Assembly: GCA_949299185.1 (NCBI GenBank)
Contig: CASFZR010000011.1
Location: 1 to 63,274 of the forward strand
Origin: an uncultured Spirochaetales bacterium
Lineage (GTDB): Bacteria; Spirochaetota; Spirochaetia; Sphaerochaetales; Sphaerochaetaceae
DNA: 63,274 nucleotides
Direction: 5' to 3'
The notes under the pieces were generated by a model. That model was not told where the DNA came from and made no database searches. It was given only the letters and a program-made list of their open reading frames with translations. Shown here piece by piece: positions 8,679-16,682 of this stretch. The translations under genes and the position numbers were made by a program. Position 1 is the stretch's first letter. The number at the start of each line of letters is the position of its first letter.

Positions 8679-10058
8679 ATGAGATTCGGGTCTGATGTTT
8701 ATTCTCTAGAGACATACGATGTCGTAGTGGTAGGTAGCGGCCCAAGCGGTATCGCTGCAGCTATACAGGCTTCCAGAAAGGGGCTTTCCGTTGCTTTGAT
8801 TGAAAGAGGGGGAGCTTTCGGTGGGAACATGACAAGCGGAGGGGTATGCCATCTTCTGGGAGGCCGGCGATGGGATGTTAGCAGTCAGCAGATGGTAAGA
8901 GAAGTCGGGGGGTTGTTTGATGAGATCACAGACTCCCTGATTTCTATGAAGAAGGCAATCGATCCCGATACCATTGATGTTTATAACAACAATCCATTTG
9001 GATGGTATCCCCGTATGGCGGCAGGAATTGCCTGTGATATAGAGGCACTTAAGCTTTATCTTGATGAGATGATTCAAGCTTCATCGATAAAGCCGTATCT
9101 GTTTTCTACTCTTATCGGGGTTGATGTGGAAGATGGACGTGTAATGAGAGCCTATGTATCTGATCAGGGAGGCATAAGGGCATTTGAAGCTCATTCATTC
9201 GTTGACGCTACAGGAGATGCCCAGCTGTCTTTCCTTGCCGGATGTCCCTGCCACAAGGGACGAGACGATGATCATCTAATGACTCCGGCTACGCTTATCG
9301 CGCATATCGATAATGTAGATATGGATGAATATGTACGATATCAGAATGCGCATAAAAGTCCGAAGCTTATAGAGATCATTAAGGATCTTAGGGAAAAAGG
9401 TATTTGGACATTTCCTTATGAGATATTCATTTCGATAGAACTAAATGATAAGGATGTCTGCATGCTTAATACCGTAAGGCAGGTTGGCGTGGATGGTACC
9501 GATGCGGATTCGATTACTGCTGCGATGATGGATGGACGCAAGGAAACATCTGATCTTCTTGCAATAATGAAAGAGTATTTCCCCGGATTTCAGAATGCTC
9601 GTCTACGATGGACTGCAGACCGTATTGGAATCCGTGAATCTAGAAGGATAGATGGGCGGGCTTACGTAACCCTGTCTGAGGCTGAGAATGGAACGACATA
9701 TGAGGATACCGTAGTAAGATCCACATACAATTTTGACCTCCCTGATCCACTTCGACCAAGTTTCGATCCTATGCTTGGTTCTGTTGAGAATCCGGATGTC
9801 AAAAGGAAGCATATCGGAATCAATATTCCATATGGTTGTCTGCTCCCAAAGGAAATTTCGAATATCGTAGCTTGCGGGAGGTGCATAAGTGTTTCTAGAG
9901 AGGTACTAGGACCGATACGTGTTACGGGACCTGCTATGATGTCTGGTCAGGCTGCTGGACTGGCCTGTGCATTTGCCTTCGATGGGAATATCGATGTGGC
10001 AGAAGTAGATGGTAAGAAGATCAATAGCGAATTACGGCAAGTAGGATGCATATTATAA
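8679..10058 (+). CDS. FAD-dependent oxidoreductase (FAD_oxidored family)
   Basis: About 459 residues; ATG 8679 preferred over 8664 because AGGGGAG lies between them. N-terminal FAD site VVVGSGPSGIAAAIQASRKG, then GGNMTSGGVCHLLGG, a middle substrate domain, and a C-terminal FAD contact (NIVACGRCISVSREVLGPIR). This family (PF12831-like) oxidises or reduces small organic acids and sugars and often sits in catabolic operons. Here it follows a Dpp-type importer and precedes a sialate-lyase-family aldolase, so it probably converts the imported compound before aldol cleavage (inference). Exact substrate unknown. Confidence 0.85.
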   Translation: MRFGSDVYSLETYDVVVVGSGPSGIAAAIQASRKGLSVALIERGGAFGGNMTSGGVCHLLGGRRWDVSSQQMVREVGGLFDEITDSLISMKKAIDPDTIDVYNNNPFGWYPRMAAGIACDIEALKLYLDEMIQASSIKPYLFSTLIGVDVEDGRVMRAYVSDQGGIRAFEAHSFVDATGDAQLSFLAGCPCHKGRDDDHLMTPATLIAHIDNVDMDEYVRYQNAHKSPKLIEIIKDLREKGIWTFPYEIFISIELNDKDVCMLNTVRQVGVDGTDADSITAAMMDGRKETSDLLAIMKEYFPGFQNARLRWTADRIGIRESRRIDGRAYVTLSEAENGTTYEDTVVRSTYNFDLPDPLRPSFDPMLGSVENPDVKRKHIGINIPYGCLLPKEISNIVACGRCISVSREVLGPIRVTGPAMMSGQAAGLACAFAFDGNIDVAEVDGKKINSELRQVGCIL

Positions 10059-10069
10059 GGAGGAAGATT

Positions 10070-10957
10070 ATGGGAAAGAATCTCTCAGGTATCTATGCGG
10101 CATTGTTTACTCCATTCGATAAGGATGGGAAGATCCTTTATGACTCATTGCAGAAGCATGTTGAATACCTGATAGGGCAGGGAATCGACGGATTTTATGT
10201 GAACGGAAGCACTGGGGAAGCATTCTTGATGACGCCGGCCGAGAGGAAGAAGGTACTTGAAGCGGTTATTGAGGTCAATGCTTCCAGAAAGACTATCATC
10301 AGTCATTGTGGTGCAATCGGGACAGATCTTACTCTTGATCTTGTACGACATAGTGCTGATCTACCGGTTGATGCGATTTCATCTGTTCCACCATTCTATT
10401 ATCATTTTTCAGAAGATGATCTGATCCAGTATTACAATGATCTGGCTAATGCTTCTGATAAGCCATTCATCGTTTACAATATGCCGAAGTTCAGCGGGGT
10501 TGTCATAACGCCTTCCATCATGGCTCGCTTGCGTGATAATCCAAGAATCCAGGGATTGAAGTTCACATATAACGACTTTGCGGCTCTACAGGCGATAAAG
10601 CATTCTGATCCGGATCTTATAATCTACAATGGATCTGATGAGATGTGCATATGCGGATTGGCCATGGGGTGCGATGGGGCAATAGGGAGTACGTATAACA
10701 TGATTGCTCCCTTGGTTCTCAAACTTAGGCAGCTATGCTGTTCTAATGACTTTGAAGCGGCTCGCAAGGTGCAGGATGAGATGAATGAATACATAAAGCT
10801 GATGACGCTTAATGGTAAGCATTTCAACATTTCGAAATACATTATCTCAAAGGTCGAGGGTATCGATTATGGCTATGCTCGAAAACCGTTCGGTCCACTA
10901 GGCCCTGCCGAGATCGAGGCCGCAGAGAAAGTTATTGAGATGCTATCGCATGCATGA
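10070..10957 (+). CDS. Dihydrodipicolinate synthase / N-acetylneuraminate lyase family aldolase
   Basis: 295 residues from ATG 10070, preceded by AAGGAGG; the in-frame ATG at 10046 overlaps the upstream gene. The (beta/alpha)8 aldolase family is shown by GSTGEAFLM, the catalytic tyrosine in VYNMPKFSG and the Schiff-base lysine in IQGLKFTYND. Length and the FYVNGSTGEAF and GMP-like details are closer to NanA than to DapA, but no other sialate genes (nanE, nanK) are present, so the pyruvate-releasing substrate is uncertain. Last gene of the transporter operon; a strong hairpin follows. Confidence 0.85.
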   Translation: MGKNLSGIYAALFTPFDKDGKILYDSLQKHVEYLIGQGIDGFYVNGSTGEAFLMTPAERKKVLEAVIEVNASRKTIISHCGAIGTDLTLDLVRHSADLPVDAISSVPPFYYHFSEDDLIQYYNDLANASDKPFIVYNMPKFSGVVITPSIMARLRDNPRIQGLKFTYNDFAALQAIKHSDPDLIIYNGSDEMCICGLAMGCDGAIGSTYNMIAPLVLKLRQLCCSNDFEAARKVQDEMNEYIKLMTLNGKHFNISKYIISKVEGIDYGYARKPFGPLGPAEIEAAEKVIEMLSHA

Positions 10958-10982
10958 ACGACGAGGCCTTCATAGGCGATGT

Positions 10983-11008
10983 AGAGGGCGGTTTTCATAC
11001 CGCTCTCT
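10983..11008 (+). terminator. Hairpin after the aldolase gene
   Basis: AGAGGGCGGT (10983-10992) pairs with ACCGCTCTCT (10999-11008), ten pairs including one G-T, loop of 6. No U tract follows, so it may act as a rho-assisted or processing hairpin; it lies 25 nt after the operon's last stop. Confidence 0.5.
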
Positions 11009-11009
11009 C

Positions 11010-11038
11010 TTGCTAATGAGGACGATAACCTATATTGT
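11010..11038 (+). promoter_or_regulatory. Leaderless-type promoter of pcnB
   Basis: TTGCTA (11010-11015), 17-bp spacer, TATTGT (11033-11038), then 6 nt to GTG 11045. No ribosome-binding site lies before the GTG. Confidence 0.45.
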
Positions 11039-11044
11039 TGAATC

Positions 11045-12271
11045 GTGTTCATAAGATACAAGGACGATGGAAGGGGTAGGAGCGTTCCTATCGCTAGGAT
11101 ATATACTCAGAGAGAGCATGAGATACGCAATAGCCAGATCGACAAGGATGCGCTCTGGGCTATAAGGAAGATACAGGCGGCAGGCGGCGAGGCCTATATA
11201 GTAGGAGGAGCTATCCGCGACATGATGCTCGGACGCCAGCCCAAGGATTTCGATATAGCGACCTCCCTATCTCCGCGGCAGGTGCAGAGGATGTTCTGGA
11301 ATTCCCGCATCATCGGCCGCCGTTTCCGCATCGTCCACCTCTTCTTCGGCAGCAAGATCATCGAGGTCACGACCTTCCGCTCCGATGAGGAGAACTTCGA
11401 GGATGGCCGCAATAACGTCTATGGCAGCATAGAGCAGGACGCCAAGCGTCGTGATTTCTCCATAAACAGCCTCTATTACGATCCTTCGAACGGACAGCTT
11501 CTGGACTTCAACGATGCGATGGAGGACTTCAGGCGCCGCCAGATACGCTCCCTCATTCCTCTAAGCTACTCCTTCTCGGAGGATCCCGTGCGGATGATAA
11601 GGGCGCTGAAGTATCAGGCGACGACGGGCTTCGCGCTTAGGCGTGACGTGCGCCATGCCATAAAGCGCAATGCCTCAAGGATCGAGGATTGCTCTACATC
11701 GAGGCTGACAGAGGAGGTCTCCAAGATACTTTCCTCCGGATCTGCCGATGCCATATTCCATAACCTGCAGAAGTACGGACTGCTGTCATACATCCTTCCG
11801 TTCATGTCCGTGTATCTCGATTACCCTGAGATGGACGCGGCCCTTTCCGAGCTAGACAGGCGCGTGAAGGAGGGGAGGGAGAGCGGAAGCCCGATCTCGA
11901 AGGATGAGGCTGTCTATCTCCTGATCAAGCCCCTTATCGTGTTCGAGGACCCGGAAGGCATGAGCGTTGACGAGCTTTTCAGGGAAGGCTACAGGCAGGC
12001 CAAGATCCTCATATCCCCGATGACTCCTCCGAACTATGAGATAGAGAAGGCCGTTGACAGGATCCTCGAGGACGCGGGATACAAGCGTAGCCGCAGCAGG
12101 AAGTCCGCGGAAGCCCGAGTGCTGCGTAAGAAGCCGAATAACCTCGGCCGTAAGAGCGCGGCTAATGAGGAGCTTTCCCCTGGACCGAAGAAATCAAGGA
12201 GACGCAGGAGGAAGAGCGGCGGAGAGAAGGCCCAGCAGCCTAGGACGCTTGCCGAGGAGCATGACCTCTAG
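11045..12271 (+). CDS. pcnB: Poly(A) polymerase / CCA-adding-type nucleotidyltransferase
   Basis: 408 residues with a GTG start. Class II nucleotidyltransferase motifs: YIVGGAIRDMMLGRQPKDFD with the DxD metal site, then RRDFSINSLYYDPSNGQLLD and the ERhxxE-type region FSEDPVRMIRALKYQA. The N-terminus MFIRYKDDGRGRSVPIARIY and the strongly basic C-terminal ~60 residues (KKSRRRRRKSGG) are typical of spirochaete PcnB-type poly(A) polymerases, which polyadenylate RNA 3' ends for decay; a CCA-adding role cannot be excluded, notably because the tRNA-Leu gene in this window lacks an encoded CCA. Its TAG stop interlocks with the stop of the opposite-strand gene. Confidence 0.88.
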   Translation: MFIRYKDDGRGRSVPIARIYTQREHEIRNSQIDKDALWAIRKIQAAGGEAYIVGGAIRDMMLGRQPKDFDIATSLSPRQVQRMFWNSRIIGRRFRIVHLFFGSKIIEVTTFRSDEENFEDGRNNVYGSIEQDAKRRDFSINSLYYDPSNGQLLDFNDAMEDFRRRQIRSLIPLSYSFSEDPVRMIRALKYQATTGFALRRDVRHAIKRNASRIEDCSTSRLTEEVSKILSSGSADAIFHNLQKYGLLSYILPFMSVYLDYPEMDAALSELDRRVKEGRESGSPISKDEAVYLLIKPLIVFEDPEGMSVDELFREGYRQAKILISPMTPPNYEIEKAVDRILEDAGYKRSRSRKSAEARVLRKKPNNLGRKSAANEELSPGPKKSRRRRRKSGGEKAQQPRTLAEEHDL

Positions 12272-13122
12272 CCCCATTCCTCGATCTCTACAGAGACGGA
12301 ATGGATCATGACGCCGCCGTATTTCTCGATACATTCGGTGATGTATTCCTGCAGGTCTGATATCGTTGTACTCATGTAGTGGCGGACAGGGAGCTGCAGC
12401 ATCACCGAGACTGAATAGGACGAGTCCTGATTCTTCGTGCCTCGTACCTTCTTCACCTTCATCACGGGGTCATATTCGCCTATGGCATGCTTCACCATCT
12501 GCGTCAGCACAGCCTCTGACAGCTCTTCCTTGTCGGGGCGGGAGAACTCAGGACGGACGATCGTCTTCTCATAGGTCTGCTTCTTCATCGGTCCCTTGCG
12601 TCCCATAAAGACCTTCATCGAGTCGTAGACGATCTGCGGGGCTGAGCGGGTGACCTCTATCGAAGGAACGGGGATTACGTGCTTGCCTTCCGTGTACCTT
12701 ATCCTCATCGCAGTCTCTATCTCGTCCTGCGAGGCGATATCCTCAATGTGTATGATCCTCTCAGGCTGGGGAAGCTCAAGCCTCTTGGCTATCTTGTTCA
12801 CCATCTTCTCGGATGTCCCGATGATGAGGATCTTGCGGTAGTGTTCCTTCAGCAGGGCGCTCATGACCTGGTTGCGATGCTCCTCATCGTCGAATACCGC
12901 GGTCCTCACCGCAGCGAGGAAATCAGAGTCCTGCTTCGCGGAGTGGCCCGCGAGTATCCTGTTGCCTTTTATCAGCAGGCCGTCATCGATCACGAGGTCG
13001 ATATGATACTTCGCCGCCACCAGCTTCGAATGATAGCTCTTGCCGGTACCGGACCGTCCTACCAGGGCGAATACCGTTACCCCCTTAAGCTTGGAGAATG
13101 CGAACTGGAACAAGCGATTCAT
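12268..13122 (-). CDS. P-loop ATP-binding protein with Asp23/Gls24-like C-terminal domain
   Basis: 284 residues. An N-terminal kinase-like Walker A (ALVGRSGTGKSYHSK, residues 18-32) is followed by an alpha/beta nucleotide-binding fold to about residue 175. The C-terminal ~100 residues (IGEYDPVMKVKKVRG, then ISDLQEYITECIEKYGG) resemble the Asp23/Gls24 alkaline-shock fold. Conserved hypothetical in spirochaetes as far as I recognise; biochemical role unknown. Convergent with pcnB, the two stop codons sharing CTAG. The start codon is 6 nt from a strong -10, with no ribosome-binding site. Confidence 0.75.
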   Translation of the reverse strand: MNRLFQFAFSKLKGVTVFALVGRSGTGKSYHSKLVAAKYHIDLVIDDGLLIKGNRILAGHSAKQDSDFLAAVRTAVFDDEEHRNQVMSALLKEHYRKILIIGTSEKMVNKIAKRLELPQPERIIHIEDIASQDEIETAMRIRYTEGKHVIPVPSIEVTRSAPQIVYDSMKVFMGRKGPMKKQTYEKTIVRPEFSRPDKEELSEAVLTQMVKHAIGEYDPVMKVKKVRGTKNQDSSYSVSVMLQLPVRHYMSTTISDLQEYITECIEKYGGVMIHSVSVEIEEWG

Positions 13123-13128
13123 GCTGAT

Positions 13129-13157
13129 ATTATATATATCGTTATGATATCATGCAA
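13129..13157 (-). promoter_or_regulatory. Leaderless-type promoter of the P-loop/Asp23-like gene
   Basis: Read on the minus strand: TTGCAT, 17-bp spacer, TATAAT, then ATCAGC and ATG (13122). The spacer contains the perfect palindrome ATGATATCAT (13144-13153), a possible repressor site. Confidence 0.7.
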
Positions 13158-13170
13158 TCTTTCAGTTCCG

Positions 13171-13207
13171 TATATTCATAACGAATATATCATTCTTAAT
13201 TAAGAAT
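13171..13207. other. Two AT-rich perfect palindromes in the 84-bp gap
   Basis: TATATTC/GAATATA (13171-13189, 5-nt loop) and ATTCTTAATTAAGAAT (13192-13207, 16-bp loopless palindrome touching the stop of the glycosylase-like gene). They could be a terminator for that gene or operators for the gene at 13122. Confidence 0.4.
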
Positions 13208-13707
13208 CATTTATCGATAAAGCTCTTGATGATGCTCCACCTTTCCAGAAGCCTGTCGAATGACCATGAGGCGTTGGCAGGGGAGGTCGATGGCAGGCAG
13301 AGCGTCGGCATCATCACATCATCGTGGAGGTGGATGTACCTATGATAGGTATCATCTGCCTTCCGTCCGTTCGTGACGATGATCCCTATCCGCGTGTCCT
13401 TTATGAGGCCTTCTATATCATTGGCTATGATATCCTTGATGGAGCTATCTGCGGAGCCTTCTATGCGGCAGGAGGCTATCGTGTCCCATAGCGCTATATG
13501 CCTTTCCAGCAGGAAGGACCTCTTGTCCTTGATCGTCTCAAGTCGTACGGAGAAGAGCGCCTCCATCAGCGGCCAGAACCTGTTTCTCGAGTGTCCGTAG
13601 TAGAATCCTTCCTCGCGAGACTTCACTGAAGGGAACGTGCCGAGTATCAGAAGGCGCGAGGACTCATCCGCTACCGGCTTGAATGGGTGTATGATCGTTT
13701 CGCTCAT
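13207..13707 (-). CDS. DNA-deoxyinosine / mismatch uracil glycosylase-like protein
   Basis: 166 residues from ATG 13707; the open frame extends upstream to 13968 but that part lies over the divergent gene. Motifs of the UDG superfamily of the DNA-deoxyinosine glycosylase type: RLLILGTFPSVKSREEGFYYGHSRNRFW (see residues ~16-44), the middle IALWDTIASCRIEGSADSSI, and the final LPSTSPANASW. Excises deaminated bases in DNA repair. No clear ribosome-binding site; upstream ATGs at residues -10 and -12 are possible alternatives. Confidence 0.82.
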   Translation of the reverse strand: MSETIIHPFKPVADESSRLLILGTFPSVKSREEGFYYGHSRNRFWPLMEALFSVRLETIKDKRSFLLERHIALWDTIASCRIEGSADSSIKDIIANDIEGLIKDTRIGIIVTNGRKADDTYHRYIHLHDDVMMPTLCLPSTSPANASWSFDRLLERWSIIKSFIDK

Positions 13708-13790
13708 TCGCTCATTATAATAGGTCGGGGCCGCCATCACCATGAGGAAATCATTATTGACGGCATGGCTGCGATGATATAGGATTCTAC

Positions 13791-13819
13791 TGAATTTAAA
13801 TTCAATGAAATTTATTTCA
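13791..13819. promoter_or_regulatory. Double palindrome in front of the DUF234 ATPase gene
   Basis: TGAATTTAAATTCA (13791-13804) is a perfect 14-bp palindrome; TGAAATTTATTTCA (13806-13819) is a near-identical imperfect one. Their centres are 15 bp apart, and the ribosome-binding site TGAGGAG begins 2 bp later, so a bound protein would cover the transcription start. Confidence 0.55.
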
Positions 13820-13833
13820 GTGAGGAGCCGCCT

Positions 13834-15228
13834 ATGTTCATCTCCCGGGATATCGAGCTTAAGAAGATCTCTGGCTTCATGGCATCGGATATGCATGCCA
13901 TGCTTGTATATGGCAGGAGAAGGGTAGGCAAGACCGCGCTTATAGACAAGGCTTCGTATGGCTTCCAAGGCAAGGTCGTAAGCTATCTCTGTACGAAGGA
14001 GGACTATTCTGCTAATCTCCGGGATCTTGTATCGGAGTACTGCCTGGTATTCAATGATTCCAATCGCTCATTCGGATCATTCCCTGATTTCTTCAGATTC
14101 CTAAGGGGACTAGGTGAGGATATCCTCGTGATCCTTGATGAGTATTGCAACCTCAAGGAGGCATATGGCAGCGATGCGACCGATTCCATGATGCAGAAGA
14201 TCATCGATGGATTGAAAGGCAGCCGTGTGAAGATTGCTCTGTGTGGGTCTGAGATCTCCGTGATGAAGGAGCTGATGGATAGGGATAATCCTCTATTCGA
14301 CCGTTTTGATCTTTCGGTCCATGTCGAGCCATTTGATTATTATGATAGTGCCCTGTTCTTTCCCAGCTCGGATATCAGATGGAAGGTCGAATCCTATGCG
14401 ATATTCGGGGGACTTCCGGCAGCCTTGGAAAGAGTCGATCCGGAACACACCATGGAGGAGAACATAATCAGCCTCTTCCTGGAACCGGAGGGGCGAGTAA
14501 GGACGTTGATAGAGCGTACCATCATGCAGGAGTATCGCAAGATCGGGCCGGTCTATTCCCTTCTCAGCGAACTGGGTAATGGGAAGAGGACCTATTCTGA
14601 ACTAAGAGAGAGGCTGGATCCCCGCAATACCGGTAATCTTTCCAAGCTGCTTGATAAGCTGATCAACAACGAATCCGTGAAATGCATCTATCCTATAAAC
14701 AGGAAGGCAGATCGAAAGACGACGTTCTATGCGATCAGCGATAACCTTCTGCGCTTCTACTTCACCTATGTGCATCCAAATCGTTCGCGTATCGAGCGTT
14801 TCGGTGCCAATGCCGTATACAGGCAGTCGGTTGCTCCTTCCATAGGTACCTATGTGAGCTATCGCTTTGAGGAGATCGCCCGCTCGTTCTTCTGCCGTGC
14901 CGTGAAGGCTGGGGTGATGGATGATGTCCAGGATGTCGGTATCTATTGGTATGATGATAAGGCCACGCGGCGTAACGGGGAATTCGATTGCGCGCTATCT
15001 TTCAATGATGGGTATGATATCTTCGAGGTCAAATGCCTCCTGCATCCGATGGATCTGTCGATGGCAGAGGAAGAGGCCGCTAAGATCCTCTCGATAACCG
15101 GCCTTGACGTACGGAAGATAGGCTTCGTGTCACTCGAAGGGTTCTCGTTCTCTTCCGATGAGTATATCCTCGTCGATGGCAGGATGCTTTTCTCTCCTTC
15201 CCTGGTGATTCCTGTGCCGGGTTCCTGA
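13834..15228 (+). CDS. ATPase with DUF234 / PD-(D/E)XK C-terminal domain
   Basis: 464 residues. N-terminal AAA-type ATPase: Walker A YGRRRVGKTALID (residues ~26-38), Walker B ILVILDEYCNLK, arginine sensor region and the conserved IFGGLPAALERVD. A winged-helix segment (YSELRERLDPRNTGNLSKLL) is followed by a DUF234 domain with a nuclease-like core EFDCALSFNDGYDIFEVK. This is the archaeal-type prokaryotic ATPase superfamily, abundant in anaerobes with unknown function; proposed links to DNA mobility or toxin-like activity are not proven. Single gene, good ribosome-binding site, preceded by two palindromes. Confidence 0.87.
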   Translation: MFISRDIELKKISGFMASDMHAMLVYGRRRVGKTALIDKASYGFQGKVVSYLCTKEDYSANLRDLVSEYCLVFNDSNRSFGSFPDFFRFLRGLGEDILVILDEYCNLKEAYGSDATDSMMQKIIDGLKGSRVKIALCGSEISVMKELMDRDNPLFDRFDLSVHVEPFDYYDSALFFPSSDIRWKVESYAIFGGLPAALERVDPEHTMEENIISLFLEPEGRVRTLIERTIMQEYRKIGPVYSLLSELGNGKRTYSELRERLDPRNTGNLSKLLDKLINNESVKCIYPINRKADRKTTFYAISDNLLRFYFTYVHPNRSRIERFGANAVYRQSVAPSIGTYVSYRFEEIARSFFCRAVKAGVMDDVQDVGIYWYDDKATRRNGEFDCALSFNDGYDIFEVKCLLHPMDLSMAEEEAAKILSITGLDVRKIGFVSLEGFSFSSDEYILVDGRMLFSPSLVIPVPGS

Positions 15229-15297
15229 TGCAATGAGTCCGTCCTATCGATCCTTATACACTGACGATTGGAATTGAAACCTTGGTTCATTTTTTCA

Positions 15298-15346
15298 TTG
15301 ACACATGATTTTCACTGTTGTTTACTCCCGTTCTCTGCGGTAGAAT
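15298..15346 (+). promoter_or_regulatory. Promoter region of the rnf operon
   Basis: Two overlapping candidates: TTGACA (15298-15303), 17 bp, TTTACT (15321-15326); and TTGTTT (15318-15323), 17 bp, TAGAAT (15341-15346). Either gives a short leader ending in the ribosome-binding site AGGAG at 15364-15368. Confidence 0.55.
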
Positions 15347-15374
15347 CATCCTGATATTCAAATAGGAGATTGTG

Positions 15375-16682
15375 ATGAAACTTGCCACGTTTAGGCGGGG
15401 TGGAGTGCATCCTGACGACAAGAAGAGGCTTTCGAAGGATAGGAAGATAGAAAGGCTGCCTTTCCCTTCGGAGCTTATCATATCGATGTCGCAGCATCTT
15501 GGAGCCCCAGCCACGCCTGTCAAGAAGAAAGGCGATACGGTTAGGAAGGGAGAGGTCATAGCAACGGCCTCTTCGTATGTTTCCTCGCCAGTACATAGCC
15601 CTGCAGATGGTGTCGTCGTCGATGTCCGAAAGGTTCGTGTTCCCTCCGGCGCTGTCGCTGATGCGCTTGTCATCAAGTGCGATGAGACGCAGTCCGATCC
15701 CTTCCAGGAAGAGTTCGACTGGAAGAAGGAGAGCCCTGAGGCCCTGCTTGAGACCGTCAAGGAGATGGGCATCGTCGGAATGGGCGGCGCGACCTTCCCG
15801 ACTTCGGTGAAGCTTAGCATACCGATGGGAAAGAAGGCTGACGCCCTCATAATCAATGCCGTGGAGTGCGAGCCTTACCTTACTTCGGATTACCGCGTGA
15901 TGATGGAGAGGCCCGATGAGGTCCTTGAAGGCGTCATGGCCGCATCCCGCATCGTCTCTCCCGATCAGATCATCATCGGCATAGAGGCGAATAAGGAGGA
16001 TGCCGCTCAGCTTCTTTCCTCCAGGATCGAGGCAAAGGGCTATCCTATAAAGGTACAGCTCTTGAAGATGAAGTACCCGCAGGGCGATGAGAAGCAGCTG
16101 ATCAAGGCGACGCTGAACCGCGAGGTGCCTTCAGGGAAGCTTCCGCTGGATGTGGGAGCCGTCGTCTGCAACGTCGGTACGGCCTACGCCATCTACGAGG
16201 CGGTGCGCTTCCATAAGCCTCTTATCGAGAGGGTCTGCACGATCTCTGGTGAGTCGGTAAACGAGCCGAAGAACGTCATCGCCCCGATCGGCACGAAGTT
16301 CTCCGACCTCATCGCCTTCGCAGGAGGAGCCAAGGAGGATCTCGTATCACTTATCGCAGGCGGCCCGATGATGGGATTCGCCGTTGCAGATCCCGATACT
16401 CCTATGGTGAAGGGCTCCGGCGGCGTGCTGATGCTGCCTAAGATGCTCGATGATATCTCATTCCCATGCGTGCTGTGCGGCAAGTGCGTGCAGCACTGCC
16501 CGATGGGGCTGATGCCTAATAAGATGTTCCGCAACATCAAGTACGGTAACTACAAGGCTGCCATGGACCTGGGGCTGATGGATTGCAAGGAGTGCGGCTG
16601 CTGTGCCTATACCTGTCCTTCCCATCTTCCTCTCGTCCAGGGCTTCAAGCTCGGTAAGAAGCTAGGGAGGCAGGCGAAATGA
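15375..16682 (+). CDS. rnfC: Electron transport complex subunit RnfC
   Basis: 435 residues; ATG 15375 is preferred to the adjacent GTG 15372. An N-terminal barrel-sandwich/SLBB-type region and an NADH/FMN-binding Rossmann part (GMGGATFPTSVKL, then NAVECEPYLTSDYR) precede two 4Fe-4S motifs, CVLCGKCVQHCPMGL and CKECGCCAYTCPSHL. RnfC is the peripheral NAD+-reducing subunit of the ferredoxin:NAD+ oxidoreductase that pumps Na+ or H+. First gene of the cluster in the clostridial order C-D-G-E-A-B. Confidence 0.95.
   Translation: MKLATFRRGGVHPDDKKRLSKDRKIERLPFPSELIISMSQHLGAPATPVKKKGDTVRKGEVIATASSYVSSPVHSPADGVVVDVRKVRVPSGAVADALVIKCDETQSDPFQEEFDWKKESPEALLETVKEMGIVGMGGATFPTSVKLSIPMGKKADALIINAVECEPYLTSDYRVMMERPDEVLEGVMAASRIVSPDQIIIGIEANKEDAAQLLSSRIEAKGYPIKVQLLKMKYPQGDEKQLIKATLNREVPSGKLPLDVGAVVCNVGTAYAIYEAVRFHKPLIERVCTISGESVNEPKNVIAPIGTKFSDLIAFAGGAKEDLVSLIAGGPMMGFAVADPDTPMVKGSGGVLMLPKMLDDISFPCVLCGKCVQHCPMGLMPNKMFRNIKYGNYKAAMDLGLMDCKECGCCAYTCPSHLPLVQGFKLGKKLGRQAK

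Noticed and set aside
10046..10957. Confident nanA call (sialate catabolism)
   Set aside because: Motifs fit the family, but no other sialate gene or sialate-specific transporter is present, so only the family is given.
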